This document shows, piece by piece, positions 1 to 7,739 of a DNA stretch of 64,000 bases. The number at the start of each line of letters is the position of its first letter. Within the stretch, counting starts at the first letter, position 1. The stretch covers positions 938,613 through 1,002,612 of the forward strand of contig AP021856.1 of the NCBI GenBank assembly GCA_017347445.1. The letters run 5' to 3'. The notes under the pieces were generated by a model, which saw only the letters and a list, made by a program, of their open reading frames with translations, was not told the origin of the DNA and made no database searches. Origin of the DNA: Candidatus Brocadia pituitae. GTDB taxonomy: Bacteria; Planctomycetota; Brocadiia; Brocadiales; Brocadiaceae. The translations under genes were made by a program, and so were the position numbers.

Positions 1-2
1 CC

Positions 3-1916
3 GGGACGCCGGTGGCGAGCGATGCATCTTCTCAGACATCTGCAGAGAAGATCCCTGAGAAGCCCCCCTCTCAAACGTCCGAAACGTTCCCCGGCAATCC
101 CACTAGTAATATACAGCAAGGGCAGGAATTTGTCAATCCCATTCCAGACATCCAGCTCATGCCTTCCCTGAAAGGTCTCGTTGGCACCGGCAAGCTATCC
201 ATCGAAGATGCCCTGGAGATTGATGACGTGGCGCGCCAGAATAACTGGTCGGACGATACCGTTAAACAATTCCATAAAAGCGCAATAGAAGGGCTGGGTA
301 TTCAGAACGCAGAGACGCAAGGCCTTGCGTCTCTGCTGGTCACCGCCAGGATTAAAGAAGCGGTTTACAAACAGAACGCAGAAAAATACAAACAGGAACT
401 TGCCGAGGCTGAATCGCAGATCGAACGTATCTCCAAACTCCTGAAGATCGAAGGCGGCGCACCAGATAAATACGAAGGCATCGCCAGAGACTTTCTGAAA
501 AATCTTGGGGATATGAAAGACCTCAAGCCGGAAGAAATTATCCAAAAGGCACAGGAGGAATTTGCCTTAAACCTCGGACGCCTCGATACCGGCATGGACG
601 TTAAAACGCTTATTACGGCAGCCGTGCAGACGATCAACGAAGCCGAAGGTATTTCCAAAGAGACCATCTCCCACGAACAGACCGTCAACGAAGCGTTAAA
701 AGAATTACCAGGGATATACAGCAAGGTCATGGGTATGAAACGGGGCAAGACCCTTACCCGCCCACAACAGTTGGCAGCCCGCATGCTGGGCACCGCCCTC
801 TTTGAGACCTTCAACAAAACAAAATTGTTGGGTATGGCAAACCCGACAGATCAAAAACTTTATCAGCAGGCACAGGCGAACTTAGTAGAACTGGGACAGT
901 ATTGGTCGAAAGTGCTGGCATCGTCCAGTGAGATCGGCAGGATGCTCGAGGCACAGAAGATCATAGAAAAGGTAGGCGCCGACATCCCGGCCACAGAAGA
1001 ATTCCAGAAGGTATTGGAGATGCTCACCGGCCAAAAGGAGATTACCCCGGAACAATTCTACCAGCTCACCGGTATGTTAAAGACCCCTGACCAGCTTGCA
1101 GAGATGACCAGGGAACTGGCAAAGCCGGTGACACGGCGCATCCAGGATATCTTCCTCGAGGCGTGGATCAACGGGCTGCTCTCCAATCCCCAGACCCATG
1201 CCACCAACGTCCTCTCCAACCTCTACACTACTTTTGCCAGCATCCCGGAAAGATATCTGGCATCGAAGACACGCTATGGAGACAAGCCTGGCGTGGTGGA
1301 TGGTGAGGCAAAGGCGATGCTCTACGGCATGCAGATGGGATTCTGGGACGCCGTCAAAGCGGCAAGGCTTGTATGGGCAACCGAGACGGGGCGTTTTGGC
1401 AGAGATGCGCAGAAGGTGGAGAATGCAAAACAGAAGGCGATATCGGCAGAGAATATCAACCGCATCTTAGGGAGGCTTGGGGTAAACCCCATGAACCAGA
1501 CGTTGTCGAATGCCGTTGATTATGTTGGCAAGATATGGAGGCTGCCCACCAGGTCGCTTACGACGGCAGACGAATTCTTTAAGATGATCAACTACCGCAT
1601 GGAGCTCCAGGCCCTTGCCTATCGTCAGGCGGCTATGGAAGGCCTTGTGGGCGACAAGGCAGGGGTAAGGATTGCGGAACTTATCGGGAAGCCTACGGTG
1701 GAGATGCGTGCCCGGGCAATATCCCATGCCAACATCCAGACCTTCACCGGAGAAATGAGTGCATTAGGGAAGGCGATATCCGGCTTTACTGAACGGGTGC
1801 CTATGGCGAAGATCATTGTGCCCTTTGTGCGCACGCCGGAGAATATTTTTACGTATACCTGGGAGCGCACCCCCTTCCTTGCCTACGCCAACAAACAGTG
1901 CGGTAGGTTGGGTTGA
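3..1916 (+). CDS. Phage-type large structural protein, incomplete at both ends
   Basis: The reading frame is open to the left edge, so the GTG at position 12 need not be the start. The first 60 residues are low-complexity and Pro/Ser/Thr-rich. The middle (about residues 105-190) is charged and helical. The C-terminal third carries a block around residue 390 with the pattern GLLSNPQTHATNVLSN, which I associate with very large phage virion or polyvalent proteins in prophages; that assignment is from memory of the family. The protein ends in an arbitrary tail (KQCGRLG) read from a palindromic repeat, so the natural C-terminus has probably been lost. No other phage gene lies in the window, so this is likely the edge of a decayed prophage or phage-derived island continuing to the left. 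Confidence 0.5.
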   Translation, partial: GTPVASDASSQTSAEKIPEKPPSQTSETFPGNPTSNIQQGQEFVNPIPDIQLMPSLKGLVGTGKLSIEDALEIDDVARQNNWSDDTVKQFHKSAIEGLGIQNAETQGLASLLVTARIKEAVYKQNAEKYKQELAEAESQIERISKLLKIEGGAPDKYEGIARDFLKNLGDMKDLKPEEIIQKAQEEFALNLGRLDTGMDVKTLITAAVQTINEAEGISKETISHEQTVNEALKELPGIYSKVMGMKRGKTLTRPQQLAARMLGTALFETFNKTKLLGMANPTDQKLYQQAQANLVELGQYWSKVLASSSEIGRMLEAQKIIEKVGADIPATEEFQKVLEMLTGQKEITPEQFYQLTGMLKTPDQLAEMTRELAKPVTRRIQDIFLEAWINGLLSNPQTHATNVLSNLYTTFASIPERYLASKTRYGDKPGVVDGEAKAMLYGMQMGFWDAVKAARLVWATETGRFGRDAQKVENAKQKAISAENINRILGRLGVNPMNQTLSNAVDYVGKIWRLPTRSLTTADEFFKMINYRMELQALAYRQAAMEGLVGDKAGVRIAELIGKPTVEMRARAISHANIQTFTGEMSALGKAISGFTERVPMAKIIVPFVRTPENIFTYTWERTPFLAYANKQCGRLG

Positions 1917-1938
1917 ATGAAATGAAACCCAACCCTAC
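1903..1938. repeat. Palindromic repeat GTAGGTTGGGTT / AACCCAACCCTAC
   Basis: The arms GTAGGTTGGGTT (1903-1914) and AACCCAACCCTAC (1926-1938) pair with a single bulge around a short GAATGAAATGA loop. This is the widespread GTTGGGTT...AACCCAAC type of REP-like palindrome. It supplies the stop codon of the upstream reading frame and lies directly before the promoter of the next operon. Confidence 0.75.
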
Positions 1939-1949
1939 AAAATAATTTA

Positions 1950-1978
1950 TTGACAATACCAGGATTTATCGTTACAAT
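1950..1978 (+). promoter_or_regulatory. Sigma-70-type promoter of the riboswitch operon
   Basis: TTGACA at 1950-1955 and TACAAT at 1973-1978 are separated by exactly 17 bases. Transcription would start near 1985, about ten bases before the first paired strand of the SAM riboswitch. This is the clearest consensus promoter I saw in the window. Confidence 0.8.
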
Positions 1979-1994
1979 TTGACTAAATTTTTGT

Positions 1995-2114
1995 CTTATC
2001 GAGAGTGGCAGAGGGACTGGCCCTGCGAAGCCACAGCAACCGGTCTTGTCCATCCAACAGGGTGGGTGAGATGCTGGTGCTAATTCCTGTCTCGTGTTTT
2101 TGGGAAAAGATAAG
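1995..2114 (+). promoter_or_regulatory. SAM-I (S-box) riboswitch
   Basis: The RNA shows the conserved S-box blocks in order: CTTATC (P1 5' strand, 1995-2000), GAGAGTGGCAGAGGGACTGGCCC, GAAGCC, CAGCAACCGG, then GGTGCTAATTCC (around 2076-2087) and finally GATAAG (P1 3' strand, 2109-2114). Order, spacing and the P1 complement fit the SAM-I aptamer. Binding of S-adenosylmethionine would stabilise P1 and switch the operon off through the terminator that follows. It sits between a strong promoter and a threonine-synthase-like gene, pointing to control by methionine/SAM status. Confidence 0.93.
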
Positions 2115-2167
2115 ATAGGTGCATGAAAAAGCCTCTTCCTATCTTATATATAGAAAGAGGCTTTTTT
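2111..2167 (+). terminator. Riboswitch attenuator: terminator with overlapping antiterminator
   Basis: The terminator stem pairs 2126-2142 (AAAAAGCCTCTT, mismatch, CTAT) with 2150-2167 (ATAG, AAGAGGCTTTTT) and ends in a T-run. A competing antiterminator pairs TAAGATAGG (2111-2119) with CCTATCTTA (2138-2146), nine perfect pairs. It uses part of P1 (2111-2114) and part of the terminator stem, so P1 and the terminator can coexist while the antiterminator excludes both. This is the logic of an OFF switch. Confidence 0.88.
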
Positions 2168-2229
2168 ATTTGGTTCTTCAGTAACCTTGTGCAGAAAAAC
2201 GGCAGCCACAACCCACAGGTTCTGCTATT

Positions 2230-2255
2230 TTCCGCGGGCTTTAAGCCTGCGGATG
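2230..2255. repeat. Small palindrome in the thrC leader
   Basis: TCCGCGGGCTTT and AAGCCTGCGGA form an almost perfect inverted repeat between the attenuator and the thrC start. It resembles a mini-palindrome found between genes. It lies outside the riboswitch and has no T-run, so I do not call it a second terminator. Confidence 0.5.
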
Positions 2256-2304
2256 CCAATCACAGGAAGTCTGGAAGGACCGCGTATTTAAATGGAGGCG
2301 ATAG

Positions 2305-3546
2305 ATGGGATTTGTAAAAGGTCTGAAATGCCGTGAGTGCGGAAAGCCGTACCCAAAAGAACCTCTGCATGTCTGCAGTTTTTGTTTTGGTCCGCTGGAG
2401 GTTGATTATGATTACGAGGGGATTAAGAAGGTTTTGACCAGGAAACTGATCGAATCCCGCGGGAAGACCATGTGGCGTTACCGGGAACTACTGCCGGTTG
2501 ACGGCGAACCTACGGTAGGCGCACAGGTCGGTTTTACACCGCTTGTCAGGGCAAATAACCTTGCCAGAGTCCTTGGGGTCAGGGAATTGTACGTAAAGAA
2601 TGATTCGGTAAATTATCCTACGTTCTCTTTCAAGGACCGGGTTGTTTCTACCGCCCTGACAAAGGCAAAGGAATTCGGGTACAAGACGGTTGGATGCGCC
2701 ACCACGGGAAATCTGGGGAACTCGGTTGCTGCCCAGGCCGTGCAGGCGTGCCTGGAAAGCTATATCATTATGCCAGCCGATCTTGAGCAGGGCAAGATTG
2801 TCGGCACGTTGATCTACGGCACCAACGTAATAAAGGTCCGGGGAAACTATGATAATGTTAATAAGCTGTGTTCTGAGATTGCGGATAAATACGGGTGGGC
2901 AATTGTAAATGTGAATCTGAGACCTTATTACGGAGAGGGTTCAAAGACCTATGGATATGAGATCCTGGAGCAATTGGGATGGAAAGCGCCGAAACATATC
3001 GTTGTTCCTATGGCAGGCGGTTCTTTAATCACGAAGATAGAAAAGGCGATTAAAGAATTTGTAAAACTGGGGCTTATTGACGGAGCGGATACCAGGCTTC
3101 ATGGAGCCCAGGCGAGTGGTAGCTCGCCGATAACCACGGCTGTTAAGCAGGAAACCGATGTGATAAAACCCGTAAAGCCCAAAACCATTGCGCAGTCAAT
3201 CGCCATTGGCAATCCGGCAGATGGTTATTATTCCGTGAAGTCTATTAACGTATCCGGCGGATGGGCGGAAGATGTAACCGATGACGAGCTTGTGGAAGGC
3301 ATTAAATTGCTTGCCCGCACCGAGGGTATCTTTACGGAAACTGCAGGCGGTGTAACGGTTGCAGTTACAAAAAAACTCATCGAACAGAACAAAATCCCGC
3401 GTGATGAATCTATTGTCATCAGCGTAACGGGCAATGGACTGAAGACGCAGGAAGCAGTTCTGGATAAATTAGAAGTGCCAAGGATTATTAATCCTACCCT
3501 CTCTGAATTTGACGCCATTATGGGTGAGAAGATGGCTGTCGTATAG
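2305..3546 (+). CDS. thrC: Threonine synthase-family PLP enzyme with N-terminal zinc ribbon
   Basis: This is a fold-type II PLP enzyme of 413 residues. Residues 7-27 hold two CxxC pairs (CRECGKPYP and CSFCFGP), the zinc ribbon found in one branch of threonine synthases. The PLP lysine is in SFKDR (about residue 110), followed by TTGNLGNSVAAQA (phosphate/PLP loop) and MAGGSLI. The ATG is chosen because GGAGG lies seven bases upstream. The known reaction of the family converts O-phosphohomoserine to threonine. SAM-riboswitch control and a sulfur-carrier gene 73 bases downstream make a role in homocysteine or cysteine formation a serious alternative. The family assignment is firm; the substrate is inference. 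Confidence 0.9.
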   Translation: MGFVKGLKCRECGKPYPKEPLHVCSFCFGPLEVDYDYEGIKKVLTRKLIESRGKTMWRYRELLPVDGEPTVGAQVGFTPLVRANNLARVLGVRELYVKNDSVNYPTFSFKDRVVSTALTKAKEFGYKTVGCATTGNLGNSVAAQAVQACLESYIIMPADLEQGKIVGTLIYGTNVIKVRGNYDNVNKLCSEIADKYGWAIVNVNLRPYYGEGSKTYGYEILEQLGWKAPKHIVVPMAGGSLITKIEKAIKEFVKLGLIDGADTRLHGAQASGSSPITTAVKQETDVIKPVKPKTIAQSIAIGNPADGYYSVKSINVSGGWAEDVTDDELVEGIKLLARTEGIFTETAGGVTVAVTKKLIEQNKIPRDESIVISVTGNGLKTQEAVLDKLEVPRIINPTLSEFDAIMGEKMAVV

Positions 3547-3619
3547 AAAGGGAAATGAATTTTTTGATGAGGCATTGCCTCAGACCGGTAAAAATCACCA
3601 TTGAACGTTTGAAGGGAGC

Positions 3620-3907
3620 ATGAATATGGCAGTAACGGTACGCATTCCAACCCCGCTGAGAAGCCTTACCAAAGGCGCCGATGAGGTAAAGGTGGAAGGG
3701 AAAACTATTAAGGATATTGTCGAGAGTCTTGAAGCAAACTATAAAGGAATTAAAGAGAGGATTTGTGACAACGACGGACAGATCCGAAGGTTTATTAATT
3801 TTTACCTGAACGATGAGGATATAAGGTTTATGGGCAACCTCAATACGCCGGTCAAAGACGGCGATCATATCTCCATCGTCCCTGCCATTGCCGGCGGGCA
3901 TTCGTAA
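3620..3907 (+). CDS. MoaD/ThiS-family sulfur carrier, CysO-like
   Basis: This is a beta-grasp sulfur carrier of 95 residues. The pattern VRIPTPLRSLT near the start, LEANYKGIKER, RRFINFYLNDEDIRF and the C-terminal VPAIAGG resemble mycobacterial CysO more than MoaD or ThiS; that comparison is from memory. The Gly-Gly that must be activated as thiocarboxylate is followed by two extra residues (HS). A carrier with such an extension needs trimming by a JAMM-type protease, as known for HcyS in Wolinella. It lies in the same operon as the ThrC-like gene under SAM control, so it probably donates sulfur to that enzyme or to a relative elsewhere. No E1-like activating enzyme or JAMM protease is in the window. 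Confidence 0.85.
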   Translation: MNMAVTVRIPTPLRSLTKGADEVKVEGKTIKDIVESLEANYKGIKERICDNDGQIRRFINFYLNDEDIRFMGNLNTPVKDGDHISIVPAIAGGHS

Positions 3908-3936
3908 ATGCAACGGGATTCGACAAGTTTTTTCTA

Positions 3937-4019
3937 TCCCCCCTAACCTCTGAGTAGGTTAACCGTCCCGGTTGATATCATAAGAACAAACAGGGCGCTT
4001 GTTCTTATGATAGGGGGGA
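3937..4019. terminator. Bidirectional hairpin between convergent genes
   Basis: A perfect 13-bp inverted repeat, ATCATAAGAACAA (3977-3989) and TTGTTCTTATGAT (4000-4012), is preceded by TCCCCCCTA and followed by TAGGGGGGA, which can extend the structure. It separates the sulfur-carrier gene from the convergent antiporter gene. A classic T-run is missing, so terminator function is inferred from position. Confidence 0.5.
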
Positions 4020-4052
4020 ATATGGTGGTGGTCTCGGGTGTTCAGGTGTAGC

Positions 4053-5150
4053 TTATAAAAAATAAGCAGTAATGGCAATGATGAGATAAAAGGATAGCAG
4101 TGAAAATCCCTCCCACCAATTACTCTTGTTGTCGTGGACGACAAGCCAGGTGCCGGCGATAGACATGGCAAGGGTAATTAATTCGATCTTATTAAAAATC
4201 AGATTGAAATTTTGTCCAAAAAGGCCTGCAATAAGAACGCAAACGGGAGAAATGAAAAGGGCAATCTGTACACTGCTTTCTGAGGCAATGGCCAGACTCA
4301 GGTTGATTTTATTTTTCATGGCTGAACCAATAGCAACAGAATGCTCGGCTACGTTACCGACCAGTGGCAAGATGATCAAACCAACAAAGGATGGCGGAAT
4401 ATGGGTGGATTCCACCAGGGGTTCTATCTGGTGAACTAATATCTCCGACATGTAGACGAGGCCTCCCGTTGCCGAAATCAGGACGGCCAGACTCATGGTC
4501 AAACTCCACTTGGGCGCGGTGGCTTCAATGTCTTCGTGAATGACCTGAGATATCTCCTTTGTATCACGGTTTATCATGCTATAAAAGACCCCAACAAAGT
4601 AGACTATAAGCAAAACTACGGCGATGCCGATGCTATACTTGTTGAGGGCCAGGACCGAATCCTCTTTTGCAAAGATAGAGGGTACCACAAAACACATGGC
4701 AGCCATGGAGAGGTGGATGGTTGTCGTACCGGAAATAACGGGGCTCAGTTTCAGATTGCCAAATTTTATGCCGCCGACAAAAAGACTTAATCCCAGGATG
4801 AGCAGAATATTACCAATAATTGAACCTATCAGAGAATATTTTACAATATCAATTAAACCGCTTTTAATAGCAAGGATTGCAATCACGAGTTCTGCGGCAT
4901 TGCCAAAGGTGGCATTAATAATGCCGGAGAGGTGTTCACCGGTCTTATCAGAAAGTATCTCCGTTGCTTCTCCCAGGAAGTGAGCCAGCGGGACCAACGC
5001 TGCTGATGCGAAAATAAAGGTGATTACCACAGGGAAGTGGAACCAATAAGCAATCATGGTAACCGGTATCAGTAGCAGGAGATAATGCCAGCAGCCAGGT
5101 TTTGGGGACAACGATAACAATCTTTTTAAAAATAGAATATCGGTAGCCAA
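4053..5150 (-). CDS. cax: Calcium/proton antiporter (CaCA superfamily, CAX type)
   Basis: This is an integral membrane protein of 365 residues with about eleven hydrophobic segments. It has the two inverted CAX repeat motifs: NATFGNAAELVIA in the first half and GNVAEHSVAIG in the second. The acidic residues in these motifs bind Ca2+ in the family. It would export Ca2+ in exchange for protons. It stands alone, convergent with the sulfur-carrier gene and followed upstream by a tRNA gene. The length is normal for bacterial CAX proteins. Confidence 0.92.
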   Translation of the reverse strand: MATDILFLKRLLSLSPKPGCWHYLLLLIPVTMIAYWFHFPVVITFIFASAALVPLAHFLGEATEILSDKTGEHLSGIINATFGNAAELVIAILAIKSGLIDIVKYSLIGSIIGNILLILGLSLFVGGIKFGNLKLSPVISGTTTIHLSMAAMCFVVPSIFAKEDSVLALNKYSIGIAVVLLIVYFVGVFYSMINRDTKEISQVIHEDIEATAPKWSLTMSLAVLISATGGLVYMSEILVHQIEPLVESTHIPPSFVGLIILPLVGNVAEHSVAIGSAMKNKINLSLAIASESSVQIALFISPVCVLIAGLFGQNFNLIFNKIELITLAMSIAGTWLVVHDNKSNWWEGFSLLSFYLIIAITAYFL

Positions 5151-5318
5151 GGGTGCTAATTCAGGTACGATATTGAGAGGCAGGAATCATTTTCAGATGT
5201 TGACCCAGAGTATTGATTTTTATTTTCCAGAAAGATATAACCCTTTTACCATCTTACATCACTCCTGGTGATTCATCCAACTTTATTATGAAAACTCCTA
5301 TTCCCCGTCTCCATAAAG

Positions 5319-5397
<79 letters not shown>

Positions 5398-5499
5398 TAT
5401 TTTCATATTACTTTACCAAAAGACAAAAGGGAAACAAAGAAAAATCTGAATTGTACAAAAATCTTTTCCGGGAATACGCATGAAAATTTTCGTTAGCGC

Positions 5500-7728
5500 T
5501 CATTTCGCTTCAAATTGTACCTTCTCGATTCCAATATTTCCCTCGCTATCAAACGCATTGGCGATCAGCGTATAATCGCCAGGCATCAGGGGTCTGGTGG
5601 TAATTTGAAAGGATTCCTCGAGGCTATCGAAGACTCCGTCCACAGGATAAGCCGAGACCCAATCCTGCCCATCAATGGTGTATTGAACTCTTACAATGTT
5701 GCTGTGCCTGTCCTTCGCTGTGCCTGAAACAACATATCTTCCCCCCGTTCCGGCCACAGCGTTTACCAGCCTGACGTCTGGCCTGGTGTTGTCGATCACT
5801 ACAGGTTCTATCGTTTTCTCTGCACTGGCGGCAGTCTCGGGTGGATTATCGGGATCATCGCTTGCAATGAGTCTTACCTGGTATTTACCGTCAGGCAGGC
5901 GCAAGGTATCCCATGTATACGAGCCCTTTTTTTGTGTGTTCTTATCGATCACCTTCCACATCTTTTCTTCAACGCCACGGTAATATAAGGTCAATTGCAG
6001 CGTGTCGTTATTTATGTCTTCCACCTCCCATTGGATGTTTTTCTGAGCAATCTGGTGATGTGGTTTTTGGCCTGCAGTCCCCTGATGTCTCGATTCTGTC
6101 TTGCTGTCGGTTTTTGACTCCGGCGGCTTTTGTGACGCGGGCGAAGATTCCTTTTCTACCATAAAACTGATTATTCTGGGAGGCTCGTTTTTCGGGAGAT
6201 ATGAGAGTGATACTGCGCTTAACACAGGGGTTACATCACTGTTCCCTGTCTGTAAAATGGCTTTGTATTGTATAAACCGCGCGGGGGGGCTGGTGATTCT
6301 CTCTCCATGTATTGCATAAGGTGCAGACCAGCCACTCCATGTGGCATCAGGTTTTTCACCGTTTCCGGTACGGGTGGACAAGGCGAGTTTTGTGCCTACC
6401 GGCTCTATGCCTGTCCAATAGATACATCCCCAACCCGATGGCGCAGCGGTATCGAGCACGTTCGACAGGAAACTTCCCTCTTGCATGAACGACGGTGAAA
6501 TCTTATAAACTCTTCCGACATTGCCCGTGCCAAAATAGAGTTCATTATTGGCGGTATTGAGACAGCATAACGCCTGCACTTCCTCTATACGCGCCAGACT
6601 GCTTGTGTCTTCATCGTTGGAAATTTTATACACCCCGGCGGTGTTTCCCGTAACTATGTATAGATTATCGTGCGCATCGCTGGACATACCAAGGACAAAA
6701 GACTGACTGGTTTCCAGTATTTTTTGTGCGAGTCCTTCCCGGCTGATTTTATAAACGTAGTTCGGTACCATGGGAAGGCCTGTGGTCTTGGGCGGCATAT
6801 CTATCCCCTTTGCTGTCGCTTTTGGTTGTTGCAGGGATGCCGTTTGTGCCATGGGGAGATCTTCCGGGAGATTCCAATCCCATGACTTTCCTTCCTTAAA
6901 AAGGGTGGTAATAGCCCCCGCCTGCACGGGTGGCGGGGAAACCGGAGCCGCAGGCACTTGTGCCTGGGTGCCCGATGCCGTTCCGGCGTATATAGTACCC
7001 GTGGAATCCGTTGCAAGGCAATGGATCTCACTTTCGTTTGCATCATAGAGCACCTGTGCCTGCCCTGACGGCGTTACTTTATATACCAGGCCGTTCGGTT
7101 CTGTGCCAAGATAGATATTATCATACCCGTCATGCAGTACGTCCAGGAGGTTGGTCTCCGGTGAATCGAAAAAAACGGACGGTGTACCATCCGGAGATAT
7201 TTTGAACAGAATGCCGTCATTTCCTGTGGCGGCAAAGAGATTGGAGTTATTGTCAAAGGACATGTCCCATATATAGGGAACCGGCAAGCTGCAAAATACG
7301 GAAGCCTCTCCATGATTGTTTATTTTATAGATGATGCCTCTGGGTGCAGTTCCTGCATAGAGATTGCCGGCGGTATCCGTTGCAAGGCTCTGGATATATA
7401 ATTCCGGAGATTTGAAGAGTTCCACAGCCTCTGAGCCGTCCTTTATCAGGTAGACCACTCCCGGGTCACCCGTGCCAACAAATACCCGGTTTTGGAGATC
7501 CGTGGCGATGGACCAGACAAAAGCGCTTTTGAGTCCCGCGACAGCCTCTATTTTTTGAGCAAGCCGTATTTCTCCTTTGTTATTGACAGAGACATCCTGG
7601 GTACTGCCTTTACTGAAATCAGATTCAGTCGATTGTGTCCATGTGTTTGTTGTTACGCCAAAGGCATAAGAATTCAGGAACATAAGGGAAAATACCGTAC
7701 AGATTGTTATTACCTCAAGACCTTTCAT
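5500..7728 (-). CDS. Secreted beta-propeller protein with C-terminal Ig-like region
   Basis: The 742-residue protein begins with a signal peptide (hydrophobic residues 4-22). Residues about 60-420 hold a series of 40-50-residue repeats with the pattern G..YKI...G.A.V......I..L..D..GN.Y.GT, as in NHL/YncE-like beta-propellers. The remainder contains a Pro/Ser/Lys-rich linker (about 545-570) and two beta-sandwich-like stretches ending in a Gly/Asp-rich Ig-like fold. No catalytic motif is visible; a binding or scaffold role outside the cytoplasm is likely. It lies 11 bases downstream of the S55 peptidase gene and is probably co-transcribed, so the pair may act together at the envelope. Confidence 0.75.
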   Translation of the reverse strand: MKGLEVITICTVFSLMFLNSYAFGVTTNTWTQSTESDFSKGSTQDVSVNNKGEIRLAQKIEAVAGLKSAFVWSIATDLQNRVFVGTGDPGVVYLIKDGSEAVELFKSPELYIQSLATDTAGNLYAGTAPRGIIYKINNHGEASVFCSLPVPYIWDMSFDNNSNLFAATGNDGILFKISPDGTPSVFFDSPETNLLDVLHDGYDNIYLGTEPNGLVYKVTPSGQAQVLYDANESEIHCLATDSTGTIYAGTASGTQAQVPAAPVSPPPVQAGAITTLFKEGKSWDWNLPEDLPMAQTASLQQPKATAKGIDMPPKTTGLPMVPNYVYKISREGLAQKILETSQSFVLGMSSDAHDNLYIVTGNTAGVYKISNDEDTSSLARIEEVQALCCLNTANNELYFGTGNVGRVYKISPSFMQEGSFLSNVLDTAAPSGWGCIYWTGIEPVGTKLALSTRTGNGEKPDATWSGWSAPYAIHGERITSPPARFIQYKAILQTGNSDVTPVLSAVSLSYLPKNEPPRIISFMVEKESSPASQKPPESKTDSKTESRHQGTAGQKPHHQIAQKNIQWEVEDINNDTLQLTLYYRGVEEKMWKVIDKNTQKKGSYTWDTLRLPDGKYQVRLIASDDPDNPPETAASAEKTIEPVVIDNTRPDVRLVNAVAGTGGRYVVSGTAKDRHSNIVRVQYTIDGQDWVSAYPVDGVFDSLEESFQITTRPLMPGDYTLIANAFDSEGNIGIEKVQFEAK

Positions 7729-7739
7729 GTTGGTTCCTT

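Noticed and set aside
2123-2317. A 64-codon reading frame in the thrC leader
   Set aside because: It runs through the attenuator hairpin and a palindrome and overlaps the thrC start; no family match. Treated as noncoding leader.
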